A stretch of DNA of 19,142 bases, taken from positions 1-19,142 of the forward strand of contig CAZALP010000008.1 of NCBI GenBank assembly GCA_964486395.1, given 5' to 3'. Positions within the stretch are counted from its first letter, which is position 1, and each line of letters opens with the position of its first letter. This document shows positions 19,015 through 19,142 of the stretch, in pieces. Under the pieces are notes generated by a model. That model was not told where the DNA came from and searched no databases. It worked only from the letters and a program-made list of their open reading frames with translations. This stretch comes from CAYYJV01 sp964486395 (lineage in GTDB: Bacteria; Patescibacteriota; Minisyncoccia; Minisyncoccales; MHMH01). Position numbers and translations under genes: made by a program.

Positions 19015-19142
19015 GTATATTCTTGCAGTATATTCTTGCAGTATATTCTTGCAGTATATTCTTGTAGTATATTCTTGTAGTATATTCTTGTAGTATATTC
19101 TTGTAGTATATTCTTGCAGTATATTCTTGTAGTATATTCTTG
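19015..19142. repeat. 13-bp minisatellite, about 9.8 units, open at the window end
   Basis: The unit GTATATTCTTGCA is repeated head to tail without spacers. Units vary only at one base (CA or TA ending) in the order CA, CA, CA, TA, TA, TA, TA, CA, TA, then a partial unit. The period is not a multiple of three and no gene is seen. It continues beyond the window. The region 18901-19014 before it holds only AT-rich repeats and the palindrome copy. Confidence 0.97.

Noticed and set aside
19015..19142. CRISPR array next to a Cas2-like gene
   Set aside because: The 13-bp units abut with no spacers, they are too short for CRISPR repeats, and no cas1 or effector gene is present. The Cas2-like domain belongs to a PaaX-like protein.

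Overview
The window reads as a chromosomal contig from a bacterium with a small, compact genome, most probably a Candidate Phyla Radiation (Patescibacteria, Parcubacteria-like) organism. This rests on the tightly packed genes, the moderate AT bias, compact or atypical versions of Fmt and EF-P, a PaaX/Cas2-like regulator, a MacAB-type exporter with no visible outer-membrane partner, and many genes without a Shine-Dalgarno sequence. The standard bacterial code fits, with TGA as a stop. The assignment is inference and no taxonomic marker search was possible. A run of exactly 100 N (9615-9714) is an assembly gap.

Left end (1-2390): the 3' part of a tRNA-Trp gene is followed by an 81-bp sequence that recurs almost unchanged at 2309-2390, directly in front of the macA-like gene. 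Between the two copies sits a self-contained cassette: a consensus promoter with an operator-like inverted repeat, a small unknown gene, a classic-clade AAA ATPase with an unrecognised N-terminal domain, and an intrinsic terminator. It looks like an insertion at a tRNA 3' end that duplicated the whole tRNA-macA spacer.

From 2391 to 7855 lie a three-gene MacA/MacB-type ABC export operon, peptide deformylase, and a COG2509-like FAD protein. From 7954 to 12372 there is a run of small accessory genes, several with their own promoter or terminator: a LysW-like zinc carrier protein ending in Gln, a deoxyribosyltransferase-like protein with an internal duplication, a Cys-rich DUF2284-like protein cut by the gap, the frameshifted tail of a CMP/dCMP-deaminase-like gene, and a 769-residue metallophosphoesterase that seems to carry two phosphoesterase-like domains around a winged helix.

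From 12433 to 15798 come housekeeping genes: a PCMT-like methyltransferase, MltG, a membrane-anchored DJ-1/PfpI protein, and rplJ-rplL behind an L10 leader that includes an attenuator. The rplL gene converges with 1 bp spacing on a minus-strand operon (fmt, efp, a degenerate PPM-phosphatase-like membrane protein), and the rplJL terminator lies inside the last gene of that operon. The right end (18200-19142) holds a PaaX/Cas2-like gene bracketed by two copies of a palindrome with a GCGATCGC core, several tandem repeats, and a 13-bp minisatellite that runs off the window.

The strongest candidates for something undescribed are the AAA cassette at tRNA-Trp, the double metallophosphoesterase, the LysW-like protein with a C-terminal Gln, and the palindrome and minisatellite arrangement around the PaaX/Cas2-like gene.
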